From assembly GCF_009727055.1 (NCBI RefSeq), contig NC_052358.1, positions 41,901,337 to 41,965,336 of the forward strand: a stretch of 64,000 nucleotides of DNA, written 5' to 3'. Position numbers and translations under genes: made by a program. Position 1 is the stretch's first letter. Each line of letters begins with the position of its first letter. This document shows, one piece after another, positions 34,975 to 46,886 of this stretch. The notes under the pieces were generated by a model that saw nothing but the letters and a program-made list of their open reading frames with translations, was not told where the DNA came from and searched no databases. This DNA is from Benincasa hispida. Lineage: Eukaryota; Streptophyta; Magnoliopsida; Cucurbitales; Cucurbitaceae.

Positions 34975-36814
34975 TGTAGGGTTTTATGTCCTAAAACTCG
35001 CAGTTTGTAAAATAATAAAAAATTTCTATAATCAATATACTTATTATTGATTTCATAAATTGTATGAAAGTCTAAATCCAATAGACTAAGACCCATGACT
35101 ATTGCATGAGTACTCGAACTTTATGTGGAGACATAAGAGTGGATTAGGTTCGAGTAAATAGTCAAAATGATCTATGGTATATGAATAAGGTTGGGTACCT
35201 TATTATGGTAACACATTGGATGCGGCCTACTCTGTAGTTGTTACAAAGAGTTGTAAATTGCAACATACGATATGATTCTAATTCGTACATGTTATGACAT
35301 GAAGAGTGGGGGCGTCCTATGCAATGAGTTTGCATAAGATAAGACCAAGAAATAAGTCACTCTTACTTTATAACGCTGTTTACTGTATAAGACTAACTAT
35401 TTCACCTAGATGACCAAGGTAACTCGATCTGAATCCTGAGCTAACTATAAACTCCTATTTATTCGGGATTACCCTTAGCTTTGCATAGATGAGGGTTGGC
35501 TCAACAGCGTCGGCTCATTAAGACTCCCATTTCAGGGGTAAGACCTAATAGATAGTTGGGGACATAGGGTGCAAGACAGAGTTCACACCTACCCGATTTA
35601 GGGATAGAAGAAAGGTTGTTCTCTCAAATACTGAATCCAAGTCTTGGACAAGGGACCACACCCTCTCACTAGGCTGAGAGAGTTTGGTTTAGTGTTGGAT
35701 CACAAATCAGTTGTTCATTAAAGGATCAGTAGGAACTTGAGGAATAAGACGTAATCTCGTGGGTAAAATAAATATTTGACCTAGCCATTATTACGAACAA
35801 CTTCTGAAGGGTCAACTTGCTGATTATGGTTAAATCACGTGGACATAATATATCTACAGTGAGAGGAGTGCATCTATGGACTTTAGTGAAGTGACCCATT
35901 AGTTAATGAATGGGGATTAATCTGGCCTAATGAGTTTAGCCAATTAATTTCAAATCGTTGGAGCCCATGATTTGTAGGTCCGCGAGGTCCCCTACTAGCT
36001 CGTAATGGACTAGCTCTAGAATAGTATGATAAGTTAATTTGAAACGATCAAATTAAAATTAAGAGAATTAGTAATTATATAAGATATAAATACGTGTTTA
36101 ATTTGAGAATTAAACAGAATAAGAGAATTTATATTTAAATATGATTTAAATATATAAAGATGGATGCGTGTAAAAATTAATTTAATTTTATTTCAAAATT
36201 AATTTATGAAATTAATTTTATTTTTTAGTTTTTAAAATCAAAATGAATTTTTGAAATATCAAGTTTTGATTTTGTGATAAAATTGGAAAATTGGAAAAAC
36301 AAAAGACAAATGGAAAAAACATTGTTTTCCATTATCCATCTCCTACTTGCTCACACAAAAGCCATCACTATTACCTTGTGTTACTCCAAGCATGAGCTGC
36401 AACTCAAGCAACTCTCTTCCTTGTATGATGGTCTGCAATATATTGAAGAGTTTGGAGTGAATTTCGGGTATGCAATCAAGAGAGAATTTTAGAGAAAATT
36501 CGTGCTGAAGAAAGAGTTCTTCAACCAGATTGCTGCTGTGAGCAATTCTCCTTCATCCCTTGATTCAAGCTTGTTTTGAGTCCCACAACTCAATCTAGAG
36601 CACCAAAAGAATAGTGGGGAAGATCTTGAGGTGGTCTGCAACAAGATTTGGAGAAGATTGCAGTTGAAGATCATGCTTTGAAAAGGTTCCACAAAGGTAT
36701 GTCATGAAACTCACTTATTTTCTGCAAGAGCATGCTTTCTATTTTGCCAAAATTAATGAATTAGAGTGCTTAAATGATCTTTGTTGCTTCCGCTGTTGCT
36801 GATACATTCCTACA
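34975..36814 (+). mobile_element. Solo LTR D
   Basis: A 1.84-kb plus-oriented LTR of the A/B family, from TGTAGGGTTTTATG to ATACATTCCTACA. It sits inside E, a few bases from E's CCCAACA terminus. The flanks are AAAAT (34970-34974) and AAAAC (36815-36819), a 5-bp duplication with one C-to-T change. No internal region is present. The short frames inside (36274-36492, 36489-36692) are LTR sequence. Confidence 0.85.
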
Positions 36815-36825
36815 AAAACCCAACA

Positions 36826-38331
36826 GGGTTGTTGAGTTTTTTGTCCTTAGGGTTTTTGAATTAGTTTTGGGATTGTTGCAAAACTATTTTGATTATTTCT
36901 TCGATTTGATTGATGCATAGACTATTTTAGCATGCTTATGTACATTTGGCCATTGTTTGCATATAATTTACTAAATTCTCTTGCTTAAGAGAAAGGACGT
37001 TAGGTTAGATCTAGTATGTTGAACTATTATTCAATTATGTACGAAAGTGATAGGAGATTAATAGAGATCGACGATGAAAGATTTTAATGTTATATCTAAT
37101 AATTAATTGAATGAAAATGAATTAATGGGTGCAAAACACTTGAAAATTGCTTTAATTATCTCTAAATTAGAGCTATTATTGCTCTTTAGTGTGATTTAAT
37201 AGGCTTAATTTAGTGAATTTTAGGAACTCGGGCTACATGAGCAAGTTGTGCAGAACTGGCCAAAAGTGGTGTAAAAGTCCAAGTATGATGACTCAAGAGC
37301 CAACAATGCAAAAACAGAGGGAAATGGGGTCAAGAAGCTAAAAAAAATTGGTGTTGCGGCTTCATAGATTGTGGCACTCCAAACTTGAACACGCGGAGAT
37401 CTTCTGCTGTGCCGCAGCGTTGCTCCACGACACTAATGCACTATGGCCGTAATGTTTATTTAAACCTATGTCTTTCCATTCTAAATTCGTCAACACTTTG
37501 TGGGATTTTGACGTAGGGGTAGAGGATAGACGTCAGAGAAGGTAGATACTGTAGTAGATCGATTAGGAACTCAACGACAAAGGTTAAGAGTTCGTGGTCG
37601 TGAGACGTTGGCAGCAAAAAGAGATTTATCTCTTCATCTTCTCTATTAGCTTTCATGATCATTCTTGTATTGGAGTTATTGCATTTTATCAACATGAGTA
37701 ACTAAATTTTTAGATTCTATGGTGTTGGTTGAAGCATGTGTTGAAATTTGATTTACTGTTGGCATTTGAAATTTTATTGAATACAGTTGCATTCTAATCT
37801 AACTTGAAATTGATGGAATGTTTATGGGCTTAATTTTATACTTGAGAGAGAGATTTTAGTTGGACATGATAGATTACATTTTTATCGGATTATGCATCTA
37901 AATGATAGGAAGATAACAAGGATCATAACTGAAGGGTCTTAATATTGCTTTAGTATGATAATAATGAAGAGATTTGAATTGGCACACTAGGATTAGACCG
38001 ATTCAAGCTTGAAAATGAATTTTCCAAAATTAGACTTTTAAACTTATGAAATTTTCAATAAACAAACTATCAATTAACAATAAATTGAGAACTCATGTTG
38101 AAACAAAGGAATCGAATCCCTATCAAAAGTGGTCTATCGCTTTTATTTCGATATTGGGAAGATGAAAATTATAGAAAATTAAGAAATAAAATACACGCAT
38201 CATCATACTTGTTATTGAAGGTTGAGCATGAATTAAGAGAAAAGAATAATTATCTTTGAACTCTTCTTACAGCAATTTCTAGTAGAACTTTCCACTTCAA
38301 ATATTCTTCAAAAAGTCTTCCTTGGCTATGA
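36826..38331 (+). repeat. Degenerate gypsy LTR-like sequence
   Basis: About 1.5 kb without genes. The stretch ATGAGTAACTAAATTTTTAG at 37694-37713 matches a conserved block seen in the gypsy LTRs here (50067-50085 and 58194-58213). The GC-rich patch at 37355-37440 also resembles LTRs of the Athila/Ogre type. The ends are unclear. Confidence 0.5.
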
Positions 38332-39044
38332 CATTACAAGAATTTTGGGCTTTAATGCCGGTTGGAAAAAGTGAAACCAAATGTATAATGTCATTTTTTT
38401 AAAAAAAAAAAAAAAAAAGTGGATCTTTAGTGTCGATTTTAAACCAACATTAAAGATAAGCTACAATGTCGGTCTAAAACCGACATTGTAGATACCCATT
38501 TATTTTTTTTCCCTTTAGTGAAAGTATATCCCCTCTTCCATTTCATATCTTTCTTCTCTCTCCTTTCTCACTTATCTCCTTCAAACCCTCTATACCCACA
38601 CAACCCACGCCCTCTCCCACGATATTCACAATCTTCGTTCGCAACCCATCATCTTCTTTTTCTCCAACGTTGTCCACGCCATCGTCGTCTTCACAATCTT
38701 CATTCGTAGCCCATCAACCCATGCCATCTTCGTTTGCAACCCAAGATCTGCCGCAGATCTGGGTGGACCCATCGTCATCGTGCGCAGATCCAATCTTTGT
38801 CGTGCACATCGTTGGCCCCATTTGATTTTTGTGCTGCATATCTGGGCAAATCTTTGTACCCATCGTCGTGCGCAGTTCTGGGCGAACGAGGGAAAATTTC
38901 TTATCTTTCATATTGTCTACCATGGACCCCTGGATTCACAGGTTCAGGCATCGCCTCATCGCTTGGTTTCACCAATCTTGTTTTGGTAGCCCTTCACTTT
39001 TCGTTTGCTCCATTCTCTGATCTCTGCTTTTGATGATGCTTTTG
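38332..39044 (+). mobile_element. CACTA-type transposon end (5' part)
   Basis: Starts CATTACAAGAATTTTGGGC, close to the CACTACAAGAA terminus of plant CACTA elements. It is followed by TTTAATGCCGGTTGG and inverted subterminal motifs such as the hairpin at 38461-38491. After this comes a C/T-rich stretch (38515-38720). A poly-A run lies at 38401-38418. The short frames on both strands here are compositional. The other end is not seen; a solo LTR inserted at 39045 interrupts the sequence. Confidence 0.5.
38461..38491. repeat. Perfect hairpin in CACTA subterminal region
   Basis: CTACAATGTCGGT and its reverse complement ACCGACATTGTAG around a 5-bp loop. A second weaker pair, TTTAGTGTCGATTTT / AAACCAACATTAAAG, precedes it. 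Such GTCGGT motifs are where CACTA transposases bind. Confidence 0.75.
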
Positions 39045-41642
39045 TGTCACACTCCCTCCTATATTACCCACCTAATCTGGAAAGAGGTGTGAAGATGCTA
39101 AATATCACCTCCCCTGATGAAATTTAGAAGCTTACTAACGAACTTAACCTGTGCTTAAATTTGAACAGTTACACAATAATCCTTTAGTACATTTAATTTC
39201 TATTCAACATATTCCATATTACGATATCCACAAACAAGTTTCATAAATTTTCCATCTCCTGTTATATACAAACCATGAACAAAGTTTAGATACAACAAAA
39301 ACAGTTTTAGACATTAAACAACTAAACAACTCTTGCCCCATACTCCCAAAACCATGACACGTAAGGTTCGTTATATGAAATCTATTTACAACAGTGCAGG
39401 GCCTACAGTGTAATAGGAGACTCTTGTCATGTGGCAGTAAACAACTCAACTTCTTTCCGGAACTTTAATGCTACTGGGGGGGGGATAAAACATCGAAAGC
39501 ATGAGCTAACGTTCAATGAGTGGTAATTTAATATAAACATAAGTTATCGTTTTCTAAATCATCAATAAAATTAATTAAATCATTTAATAAAACATTGGCC
39601 AAGTATAAAAGATTCAACAGCATCTCGAACACGTGCTAGTAAAACAGTGGCATGATCAACTCTCATAAGCACATTATAAAACATTCAGTCGTTATCAGAA
39701 AACCACACCAACTATGTACCCAAATACTCGTTTACAACGGCGGGTTACTCTGGACAAATAATACCCCCCACGGTGTAAACCAAATCACAAGGTCATACGT
39801 GCACGCAAAACTGCCTCAAGGCTAAGCATAGAGACACACCACAGCCCCAGGTTAATCTGGCCACATCTAACCCCGGTGGTAGCCCCCTGATAGCCTGGGT
39901 AGCACTACAGGTGCAGGTTCCTCTGGACTTCCCGGTATACTCTAGCCACACTTAACTCTGGTAGCCCCCTGATTGCCTGAGCGATGCTACTGAAACACAT
40001 TCAAGTAGCACAAAAAAATAACCATCTCTCGGGTACAAGAATTAGTAGTTTGAAACCACTTTCACAAACATTCAGCATTTTTAAATTCACTATCAATAAG
40101 TTTTCATATAAAACCATACAAGTCACAATTGTGTAAACTCTGGTTCTAAACTACATTTTCATAAATCAAGCTCATATAAACCAATGAGAGTTCATAAAAC
40201 CTAATTTAAACATTTTTGAAATATTAGTCAAGTAAAACAGATCATGTCATTACATTTCATAAATCATAGCATACTATCATATATAATTGCTTTCTATATT
40301 AAAACATTAAAAAATAAACCACTCATTATCACTGGCACGAGTTCCTTGCGTTGTAAGCCTTTGCAATCTCAATTTGGCCTGAAATAAAGTCCCAAGGTTA
40401 CTAGACACTCACAAAAGGTCAAATCAACCCTAAACAGCCCCTAGTGATTCAATGTGACCACTTGAACTCATTTTAACACCTAAACATTCACATTTTACTC
40501 CTTAAGTCCATTTTCCTCACATTATCCAAAATGGCCCAAAAATCAGTTTTTAATCCAAAAGTATTCATTTTAGGGTCAAAATATCAAGAAAATCTTAATT
40601 GGGATTCAATAATGCTCACCAACACCCAAAATGCTAAAAAAAACAAGTAATTGGACAATAGAAATGGGCATGGGCATGGGCTATGGGCGTGGGTGGGCAG
40701 GGCTGGGCGGGCTGAGGCGCACTGACACAGCAGGAGGCACGCTGGTGGGGTTGGCAGCCTTAGGGGGGTGGTTGGCCACCTGCTACCCTATTCGAGAAAA
40801 CACTGGTTTCACTTTAACTAACTTTTAACCCAACTTAAGGCACAAATTTGCACATACTTACTTCATGAAATATGTCATGAAACCTTTATCTAACTAACCT
40901 CAAAATTACAGCTCTTAATTCTAGAGCTCAGAATCTCTCCTGGACTACACCTTACTCGGGTTTTCCAGTTTTTCGGACAACCTTCACTATCTTCACGATT
41001 TCTCTATTTTTCCAATCCAAATCACTTGAGCAGCCCCATAATAGACTCCCAACTCAATAAGCTTTAATTTGGTTTAAATATGGAAGCTTTTTCATGAGTA
41101 TTTTGGGAGAACCATCACATTCTTCAAACCCTAAGTTTCTGGCCGAAGCTGCACACTTTTTCCTCCAATCAATGTCCTCCACCCAGCTGCTTGTTTGCCC
41201 TACTACGTGGCTTTTAATTCATTTTTCTTATCCTTTGTAGCCTTACAAGAATTATCAAGTTAAATTAATTTTAAATTTTAGCAAATTAATCCAAAAATAA
41301 TTTTTCAAACCAAACAACTCCAACACCCCTCTTGGCCAACTTGCATTTCCTACAAAATTTGTTCTTTCTTTTCTTGTAACCCTTAGCCAATAACAAATCA
41401 TGTTCACTAGTGCCCAATCATGAAAAATTGCTCCAACAATAACATGTATTAATACATTTCTAAAAGAACTTGCATTTGTTAAGTAATTTCCAACTTTAAT
41501 TCCAACACTTAGAATCAGAACTTTCTTAGATCAAACAATCCGAGTTATTCATTTAGGTATATACTAAGCTCACTTATCTAGGTTAATACTAAGCATAAAC
41601 AAGAGAAAAAAGGACAAGGGCTTACATTTTGGGATCCCAACA
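39045..41642 (-). mobile_element. Solo LTR, probably gypsy (chromovirus-like)
   Basis: A 2.6-kb stretch with TG...CA-type ends: plus strand TGTCACACTCC at the left and GGATCCCAACA at the right, so the LTR reads TGTTGGGATCC...GTGTGACA on the minus strand. It holds two CTAGCCACA...CTGGTAGCCCCCTGAT-like blocks (39850-39985), reminiscent of large chromovirus (Tekay/Del) LTRs. There are no coding domains, primer site or polypurine tract. The immediate flanks (TTTTG left, TCTCT right) do not form a target duplication, although TCTCTGCTTTTG occurs on both sides. The frame at 40631-40828 is a G-rich stretch and not supported. Confidence 0.5.
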
Positions 41643-41875
41643 TCTCTGCTTTTGTTGTACAGGAATGAATATGCTTTGAATTCCAGAAGCCAAACAACAT
41701 AATTAACAACATAATTGATGTTTTCGCTATTCTGTTCAGGGATGAGATTTTCTTGTTTTAAAATAGGTTATGTTTGATCAGATTTGGTTTTTAAGTCAGA
41801 TTTTTTCTCCTAAACTAGACAGGGAGGTTCTTTGATGTATTTTATGGTATATTCAACTCTGATCCTGCATTGCAG

Positions 41876-42314
41876 TGAAGTGGTTATTGACGTTTTGAAT
41901 GTTAATCTTGGCGTAGCATCGTGTCATTGTGTGGCATTGGACGTGGAAGTGCGTTGCTATACCTGGGGACGCAATGAGGCATGTTTAATCTCAATTCTGA
42001 AGCTTATTACCATTTCATTCTCCTCTATGTATTCTTTCTGGTCTATTAATTGAATTCTTCCTGAACTATGAAGTTATTTGTGTTCAGAAAGGTCAATTGG
42101 ATCATGGAGATTTGATTCAACGAGATAGGCCTACTATAGTATCTGATCTTTCGAAGTATGTTACTATATTAGACGGAGGTTTAATCCACTAGACTATTCA
42201 AGTTTAGTTTGTTTTTCTAAGAGTTAATGATGTATGTTGCAAGGTACAAGGTGGTTAAAGCTGGAGCAGGGAGAAACCACACTTTTGTGGTCACTGATGA
42301 TGGAAATTCTCTTA
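41876..42314 (+). pseudogene. RCC1-repeat protein fragment (plant RCC2-like), three exons
   Basis: Three consecutive exons of an RCC1 beta-propeller protein. Exon a, 41876-41978, ends in CYTWGRNE. Exon b, 42088-42155, encodes KGQLDHGDLIQRDRPTIVSD. Exon c, 42244-about 42314, encodes VVKAGAGRNHTFVVTDDGNS. Splice sites fit: exon a ends at a GC donor (GAG|GCATGT), exon b at GTATGT, with acceptors TTCAG and GCAAG. Joined, they give one uninterrupted repeat unit. After NSL an extra base near 42314 shifts the frame out of the expected FGWNKHG segment, which is still readable in the next frame. The preceding and following exons are absent. RCC1 propellers act in chromatin or small-GTPase signalling; the plant RCC2-like assignment rests on family wording. 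It is probably a gene fragment, possibly captured by a transposon. Confidence 0.7.
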
Positions 42315-43981
42315 TCCTTCGGTTGGAACAAACATGGCTTGCATGTTAATCATTTTTTCCTATGCTCACCTCCATTGCATTGGTTACTTAGTAGGACATT
42401 GTCTATTTACAGTATTGTTTTCATGGTTTCATCATAAATATCCTTGTGGCACTTGCCAAAATCCTAAATCCTGTTTTATTCATCTATTTATTTATTTTTT
42501 TGGTTTTATATTTGAAAATAAAATTATGTTTGAATTGAGTTTGCAGGATGTCAGTGAAGTTTGTTTTAAAACCATTAAGTTTCATAGCTTGAAATCGAAA
42601 CAGTTGGTAGTTTTGCTTTGTTGGTAAAAAAAGTGAATTAGAATGGGACCTTAGGGTAGCTTGGTTTCATATCAGTGCAGTCGTTGCTACGTATTTTTCG
42701 AACTCTCTTTGGAAATTAAGGTCTCTTACAATTTTAACGACTAGTTCTTGTTTCAATTGGTCTCTTTCTTTATTGATAAGGAGTTTAGCATTGCAACCAT
42801 AAAGAATTTTCATCTGTTTGATACATGTTCTATGATATTGTTGTCTTTGTTCTATTACATTAGTGCATATTTGCTTACATGTGTTATTGTAATGCTCCTT
42901 CATTTCTTCTTGAGATTTGGCTACAATAGCATTTCTTTTAGTACATCTTTTTTTAGTGAATAAATCTAGCTTCCATTAGATAGGCATGATTTTTTTTTTT
43001 TTTTTTGATCTCTTTCTATATATATGCTACTTATGTATTTGTTATTTGATTTTAAAGTTGTGTTTGAAAAGAAGATTAAAATTTTCTATGGTTGATGACA
43101 AAGTCTTCAAGTTCCTAATCATTTTCTTTATCATCTTGTTTGGTGTCCTTAGTTCAATTCGACTTTTCTTAAGAAAATTGTGAGTTCCAAAGTTTGGAAT
43201 CTTCTCAAGGAATACTTCAAATATGTGATTTATTGGTAACTTCAAGTATGTGATTTATTGTTTTTGCTGCTTAAATTCTGTTTACATGTTCTGCACATGG
43301 ATGAAGCTCTTAAATTTTGGAAAGGAAGGAGGGGGAGCTTGTCATGATTGTGGCTTCATTTGGATTCAACCATGGCATTTGGAGTTCTCTCTCTTCATTT
43401 TTAAATTCCTTGTTTGAGCTAAAGACTAATTTAGTAAAGCTTTTGCAATATTTGCAGTTGCCCTTACAGGAACAGTGGCAATTAATCACTCATGGGTTGC
43501 TGCTAATCAGGTTCATATGTTTAGTCTGTCTGATTTTTGGTTTTGCATCTCATTCTCTTCTAAATGTTTTTCAGTAACAAATTCACCACCCAAGCTAATC
43601 TGTGAACTTTTATGTTTCATCAAACTTATTGTGGTGCTATTAGTATAGGATATGTTGGGATCATTTTTGAAGAATCTCTTGCCTTCAACAAGAGTGGAGT
43701 GGGATTATTAATGGTGGTTGGCTTGTGGGTTATTCGAAGTATTGGGGTAAGATCCAGTTTCTCAAGTATAGTTCTAGGACTGACTATCTGATTGAATGTA
43801 GAATTGTAGCTTCATTATGTCAGAAGTTATTTCATGTGCATATGGTTGTAGGCATAAGTAGACAGTAGAGTAGTATCTATATCAAATGTATTTGGTATAT
43901 GCAATTAGGCCAACAAATTTCTGGAAGGTGGATAATTTTGATATATTATATAAGCTTTGAGTTACTCCCATGTTGTCTTCA
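42315..43981. other. Unassigned low-copy-looking DNA
   Basis: About 1.7 kb up to the insertion point of element G. It continues, after the CTTCA duplication, at 56545. There is a T-rich run at 42989-43006. No RCC1 repeats or other domains could be read downstream of the frameshift; short open frames have no recognisable content. Confidence 0.5.
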
Positions 43982-44609
43982 TGTTGGGTTATTCAATCTT
44001 CTCTAGCCCAATTACTCAAGATCAACACTGAAATGATGAAGAAATGGCTGAGAAAGGCTTGTCAAATCCTTGATGCTCGATATGATTCTACTCGATACTC
44101 GATGTGAATTTCCTTGTATCCTCGATGAGATTCTGTTCTTGCTCGATGGAACGTGATGAGGGCTGATCGATACTCAATCCTGCTCGATGAGTCTTGATCT
44201 TTACTCAATGTGACTGAAAGCAAAACCGACTGACTCAAAGCTACTCGATAGAAGAAATCGATGCACGATTCAACTCGATACACTGGAATACGATACCATT
44301 TGATAGCAAGATTGTATTCACATGATTTGCAGAAAGATTGAAGTTGACCGAATGAAGAAGATAAAAAGAAGAAGAAGAAACACACAGGATTACGTTATTC
44401 GGCCAAGATTCCCACGTCCATGGGAACATTCACATTCTTTTTAATTTAGAAGATTGCGTACAACTTGTTGACAGAAAAATAGAAGTTATAAACTCACTCT
44501 GTTTTGTTTTTTTATCAGAGATATTTATAACATATACCAACAGACCATTTATAAGATAAAGTTAATTATAAACTAAACTAGCTGAGGTATTTGAGTCACG
44601 ATTTTTTCA
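43982..44609 (-). repeat. 3' LTR of element G
   Basis: 628 bp, plus-strand TGTTGGGTTATTC to TTTTTTCA. It matches 55908-56544 along its length, including a block of CTCGAT-rich short repeats (44075-44275). Confidence 0.9.
44522..44529 (-). promoter_or_regulatory. TATA box in the G 3' LTR
   Basis: TATAAATA on the minus strand, at the place matched by 56457-56464 in the other LTR. Plausible start-site element of the LTR promoter. Confidence 0.5.
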
Positions 44610-44622
44610 AATTCTCCACCTT
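44610..44622 (-). other. Polypurine tract of element G
   Basis: Minus-strand AAGGTGGAGAATT adjoining the 3' LTR, as in element F (AAGGTGGAGAGT). Confidence 0.75.
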
Positions 44623-44639
44623 GACTCTAATGTCTGGCA

Positions 44640-45599
44640 ATCTTCTGATCTTTCTGATTTTGACCATTTTGTCTACCCTGTGTCTGGAAGTTCGAAACCA
44701 ACCTGTTCTAGACATTTGACCAATTTAAGCTTTGAAACAGGCTTTGTCAACATGTCAACTACATTCTCTGATGTGTGAACCTTTAGGATTTCTATTTCCT
44801 CAGTCTCTACTTTGTCTTTGATGAAATGATACTTTATATCAATATGTTTAGTTCTAGTGTTGTATTGTGGATATCAGGATAAATGGATAGCATCTTGGTT
44901 GTCATAATAGATTTTTACCATTGTTTGATCTATTCCAAAGTCTTTCAGCAATCCCTTAAACCACAATGCCTCTTTGATTGCTTTTGTTAAAGTCATATAT
45001 TCAACTTCTGTTGTAGATAAAGCTACTATGGGTTGTAAAGTTGCTTTCCAGCTGATTAGATTAGGACCATAAAGGAATAAGTAACCTATTAAGGACCTTC
45101 TTTTGTCCAAATCACCAGCATAGTCGGCATCCACATATCCATATAGTCCTAAATTTGGTTCAGTTGATTTTTCGTAGGCTAGTCTTGAGTTTTTATACCA
45201 AACTAAGTATCTTAGGATCCATTTAGTAGCCTCCCAGTATCTCTTACCTGGGTTAGATATATATCTACTAACAAGGCTATTGAATATGAGAGATCAGCTC
45301 TACTAGAAATCATTACATACATTAGGCTTCTGACTACTTGACTATAAGGTATGATAGACATCTGTTTTTTATGTTCTTGGTCAGAATCTTTAGGAGAGTT
45401 AGCTAAGGATAGCTTGAAGTGCTTAGCAATAGGAAACCTTATAGGTTTAGCATCACTCATATTGTACCTTTTTAGGTTATTCTCACAATAGTTAGACTGA
45501 TTGATGCTTTGAACAGACTCCTCCTTATTTCTTATAATTTCAATTCCTAGGACCTTGCTTGCTTCTCCCAAGTCTTTCATATCAAACTTCTTTTTAAGA
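44640..45599 (-). pseudogene. RT C-terminal part and RNase H of element G, truncated and broken
   Basis: End of the G polyprotein. 45580-45212 begins FDMKDLGEASKVLGIEI, just downstream of where the YVDD catalytic block should be, and contains the IPYSQVVRSLMYVMISSRADLSY block. 45134-44874 holds RNase H with DADYAGD, STTEVEYM and YYDNQDAI motifs. Its acidic residues are retained. The rest of RNase H to about 44640 is in broken frames. Upstream sequence stops abruptly at 45599, where a foreign LTR fragment begins, so the RT palm is not in the window. Confidence 0.82.
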
Positions 45600-46886
45600 G
45601 GGTTTTAACACGAGTGAAGGAAATCGAACATGAGGATTTCCATGAGCAGTGGAATAGATTATTCCAAATCACAATCATGTATGAACATTACAAATTACAG
45701 TTGTAAACAAAACAAATGGTTATGCATTCATTACATAAATTACACCATGATTACAATAAGAAATCAAGGAAAAATCTCTACGCACGTTTGTAGACTTGTC
45801 TCCACGCTCCTTACTCATGAACGCTCGAACACAGCAACCTCAAATCTCGAACAACACGATCGCTACACAGCACGAACATCGTGCACTCGTCCTCAGCGAT
45901 AGCCTCGGTCACGAACACCCCAGCAACACGAACGGCCTCCACAAAACTTAGATGGTGTCAAGTTGAGTATGACACCACCAAGAAGGCTACCTTGGTATCC
46001 TTGGTGTGAGAATCCAGAGGGTGGGCTCTGTATGGACTTGGTTTGAGGTAGAGGAAAGAGGAAACAACAATCATGTACACGATTGGGCAAATGGGAAATG
46101 GCTGAAACCTATCGTATAGGTCGATGCTAAGCGATCATCTAGCAAAAGCTAAACGATTGTTTAGCTCATTGTTTAGCTGCGTGTCTGTCACTTACAAAAC
46201 ACTATACGATCGTTTACTAAAACAAGTTGTCGCTTAGTAAATCGAATTTACTTGACAACTTCCGTTCTGTGAGATTCTTTTTCCGAGAGAGAAAATCTCA
46301 AATCAATTTTGACAAAAACTTACTAAAATTAGGAAAATAATTTTCCTTTTATCTCACGGTTAACATGAACCACCAATAACCTCCTACTCAATTGGTTATT
46401 AGAGAAAAAAATTTAATTATCCAATAATTAATATTATTATAAATATAAATGATAACCAACTTATCATACTTATATTATAACCTATAGTTTAAATATTCAT
46501 CTCATGAAACATATAAACCATAGTTCTTTCTCTATTCCATGGTACTTAATGTAAATCTCATTTACATTATCCCCGCTAGATGTATCTCATACATCATACC
46601 GATCATATCATATATAATCAAATTGCCTCTTGTCAATTTGAACATTTCAAATCAACACCAAGAACTGATCCTCAACTGAATTCATTGAGCTACCAAGGGG
46701 ACCTTATAAACCTATAGCTCGGAACTCCAACGGTACGTGAATAACTGACTAAACTCTTTAGTCATGGGATCCACAATCCATTAACTGCCAGGCACTCTAC
46801 TAAAGATCGACAGCTAAACTTCCTTACCACAAATATATTATGTGTCTATCTTAACCAATCAGCAGTGTGACAACCCTTCATATGTG
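45600..46886 (-). repeat. Copia LTR fragment H (minus orientation)
   Basis: Minus-oriented sequence related to the A/B LTR family: an AT-rich part, the ACCAAGGGGACCTTATAAACC block near 46691-46711, and the CACTCTACTAAAGATCG block, ending at CCCTTCATATG (46884), where the related LTRs continue GGTTGTTCGTAAT. A run of CGATCGTTTAG-type repeats is at 46105-46245, the same motif as the element B minisatellite. Its outer U3 part is missing. Confidence 0.6.

Larger units (their letters stand above)
20195..36825 (-). mobile_element. Old LTR-like copia sequence E, shattered by nested insertions
   Basis: Minus-oriented sequence of the A/B LTR family, now in pieces: 20195-20365, 20993-22219, 34344-34974 and 36819-36825. 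Joined in order the pieces follow the order of the A and B LTRs: AT-rich part, then the CACTCCACTAAAG block, the GAGAGGG block, the TCCCAGCTACCCGCTCGG block, and the CCCAACA terminus. Insertions into it are the hAT-type MITE, solo LTR C (containing element B) and solo LTR D. No primer site is seen at its left edge and no target duplication was found, so it is a solo or truncated LTR. The left boundary is approximate. Confidence 0.65.

Noticed and set aside
38518..39033. Several overlapping frames on both strands
   Set aside because: The C/T-rich subterminal region of a CACTA-like element. The frames overlap each other and show no domain.
40631..40828. Glycine-rich 65-codon frame
   Set aside because: A G-rich stretch within a solo LTR. 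The repeats MGMGYGRGW come from GGGCATGGGC-type sequence.
42667..43245. Small frames around the T-rich run, possible exons of the RCC2-like gene
   Set aside because: None reads as an RCC1 repeat and no splice-compatible continuation of the NSL..FGWNKHG segment was found.
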